Shown piece after piece: positions 63,054 through 64,000 of a stretch of 64,000 bases of DNA; positions within the stretch are counted from its first letter, which is position 1, and each line of letters starts with the position of its first letter. Source of the DNA: Alkalihalophilus pseudofirmus (lineage in GTDB: Bacteria; Bacillota; Bacilli; Bacillales; Bacillaceae_D); contig NZ_CP117835.1 of NCBI RefSeq assembly GCF_029094545.1, positions 1,096,001-1,160,000 of the forward strand, given 5' to 3'. The position numbers and the translations under genes are program-made. The notes below the pieces were generated by a model that saw nothing but the letters and a program-made list of their open reading frames with translations, made no database searches and was not told where the DNA came from.

Positions 63054-63923
63054 ATGCTTGAGGCGTTTTTTCGGTATGAATTTTTACAGAACGCTTTCTT
63101 TACTGGAGTGATGATAGGGCTCTTAGCACCCATGCTAGGTGTTTTTTTGGTTGTTAGAAGATTATCACTGATCGCTGATGCCCTGAGCCATATTACTCTT
63201 TCCGGTATTGCAGCGAGTTTGTTGCTCGGAAAGCATGTTGTGTTCTTTCAAGGGCTAAACCCTCTTTACATGGGAATGGTTTTCTCAGTTGGGGGAGCTT
63301 TGTTAATCGAGCAATTAAGAAGCGTTTATCAATATTATAAAGAAATTGCTATTCCTATTATTTTATCTGGAGGGATTGGGTTAGGGGTAGTGTTTATTTC
63401 GCTTGCAGATGGGTTTAATAATGATTTATTTAATTACCTGTTTGGGAGTGTTATTGCTGTTACTCGTTCTGATTTGTGGACGATTTTAGGTGTGACTATT
63501 GTTGTTTTAGTTGTGTTAACACTATTTTATAAGGAATTATTTTTCTTGTCCTTTGATGAAGAACAAGCTGTCGTATCTGGTTTGAACCGGAAGCTGGTTC
63601 ATTTTATTTTTATTGTCATGGTTGCACTTGTGATCGCTGCATCTATGAGAATTGTTGGAATTTTGCTTGTCTCCTCCTTAATGACTCTTCCGGTGGCCGC
63701 TGCTATGCGTTTTGCCAAAGGGTTTAAGCAGATGTTCGTTTATTCGATTTTATTTGGGCAAATCTCTGTCATTGGCGGCTTAATTTTAGCTTATCAGCTA
63801 GACTTAGCGCCAGGCGGTACGATCGTTATATTAGCTGTCCTGATTTTAATCGGCTCAATAGCAGTTGATAAGATGATGGGAGGACGCCAGATTAATTGGA
63901 AGCGAGCGTATGGGAAGAAATAA
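63054..63923 (+). CDS. znuB: Metal ABC transporter permease, Zn type
   Basis: 289 aa ABC-3 permease: RRLSLIADALSHITLSGIAASLLLGKH, GSVIAVTRSDLW, SGLNRKLVHFIFIVMVALVIAASMRIVGILLVSSLMTLPVAAAMR, about eight helices. GGAGG lies 10 bases before ATG 63054. In related genomes a Fur-family zur gene follows (from memory), which would lie just past this window. Confidence 0.87.
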   Translation: MLEAFFRYEFLQNAFFTGVMIGLLAPMLGVFLVVRRLSLIADALSHITLSGIAASLLLGKHVVFFQGLNPLYMGMVFSVGGALLIEQLRSVYQYYKEIAIPIILSGGIGLGVVFISLADGFNNDLFNYLFGSVIAVTRSDLWTILGVTIVVLVVLTLFYKELFFLSFDEEQAVVSGLNRKLVHFIFIVMVALVIAASMRIVGILLVSSLMTLPVAAAMRFAKGFKQMFVYSILFGQISVIGGLILAYQLDLAPGGTIVILAVLILIGSIAVDKMMGGRQINWKRAYGKK

Positions 63924-63943
63924 AGCTGGGTTATAGCTTCTTT

Positions 63944-63967
63944 CAGAAATGTAGTGGAATGATGTAG
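63944..63967 (+). repeat. 24-bp dispersed element, copy 2
   Basis: Exact copy of 8162-8185, 21 bp after the znuB-like stop. Confidence 0.85.
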
Positions 63968-64000
63968 TAATAAATTCAAAACTAAACTCTTCAAACATGG

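Noticed and set aside
1-64000. tRNA, rRNA, CRISPR arrays, insertion sequences, prophage
   Set aside because: None seen: no transposase or integrase reading frames, no regularly spaced 25-40-bp repeats, no tRNA-like cloverleaf ends near gene gaps.

Overview
The window reads as chromosome from an endospore-forming, low-GC Firmicute of the family Bacillaceae, most likely an alkaliphile of the Alkalihalobacillus / old 'Bacillus halodurans-pseudofirmus' group (inference). From about 23.6 kb onward the gene order follows the Bacillus subtilis yqe-yqf segment as I remember it: rpsU-yqeY-yqeZ-floA-yqfB-yqfC-yqfD-phoH-pgpH-ybeY-dgkA-cdd-era-yqzL-recO-glyQS-ccpN-yqfL-yqxD-dnaG-sigA-cccA-trmK-yqfO-ispH-yqfQ-cshB-nfo-yqfT. 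Sporulation genes (yqfC, yqfD) and a sigma-W promoter fit this. The highly acidic linker of the membrane cytochrome c fits an alkaliphile.

0-4.7 kb holds small stand-alone genes: a 5'-truncated rhodanese, a luciferase-like flavin oxidoreductase, a DUF2568 membrane protein, a PhnA/YjdM zinc ribbon, a nitronate monooxygenase and, on the minus strand, a YqeW-like Na/Pi transporter. 4.9-23.4 kb is a 19-kb accessory block between the yqeW-like gene and rpsU. It carries acyl-CoA ligase, acyl-CoA dehydrogenases, SDRs, enoyl-CoA hydratases and a 3-hydroxyacyl-CoA dehydrogenase, a TetR regulator and a complete Liv-type ABC importer. An ACAD11-like dehydrogenase and an ACAD10/11-like (APH-fold) kinase are present as separate genes, and a ComB-family (2-phosphosulfolactate phosphatase-like) gene lies directly after the kinase. 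The best reading is import, CoA activation, phosphorylation and beta-oxidation of 4-hydroxy (or 4-keto) acids, comparable to the lva levulinate operon and vertebrate ACAD10/11. A shared 18-bp palindrome precedes three of its transcription units and a related palindrome lies at the tetR promoter, which points to one regulon. An intergenic stretch at 7.9-8.5 kb is full of dispersed repeats.

23.6-53.4 kb is the conserved housekeeping block: translation (S21, GlyRS with a glycine T-box), membrane stress (sigma-W promoter, NfeD, flotillin), sporulation, c-di-AMP turnover, rRNA maturation, DNA repair, carbon regulation (CcpN/YqfL), the primase/sigma-A operon, cytochrome c-550, tRNA modification, isoprenoid synthesis, an RNA helicase and endonuclease IV. 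54-64 kb holds a sporulation-kinase-like histidine kinase, a manganese-type ABC pair behind an MntR-like palindrome, a lytic transglycosylase, ppx-ppk on the minus strand, and a zinc-type ABC pair running to the end of the window. Neither ABC pair has a solute-binding protein beside it.

I saw no tRNA or rRNA genes, CRISPR arrays, transposase genes or prophage genes.
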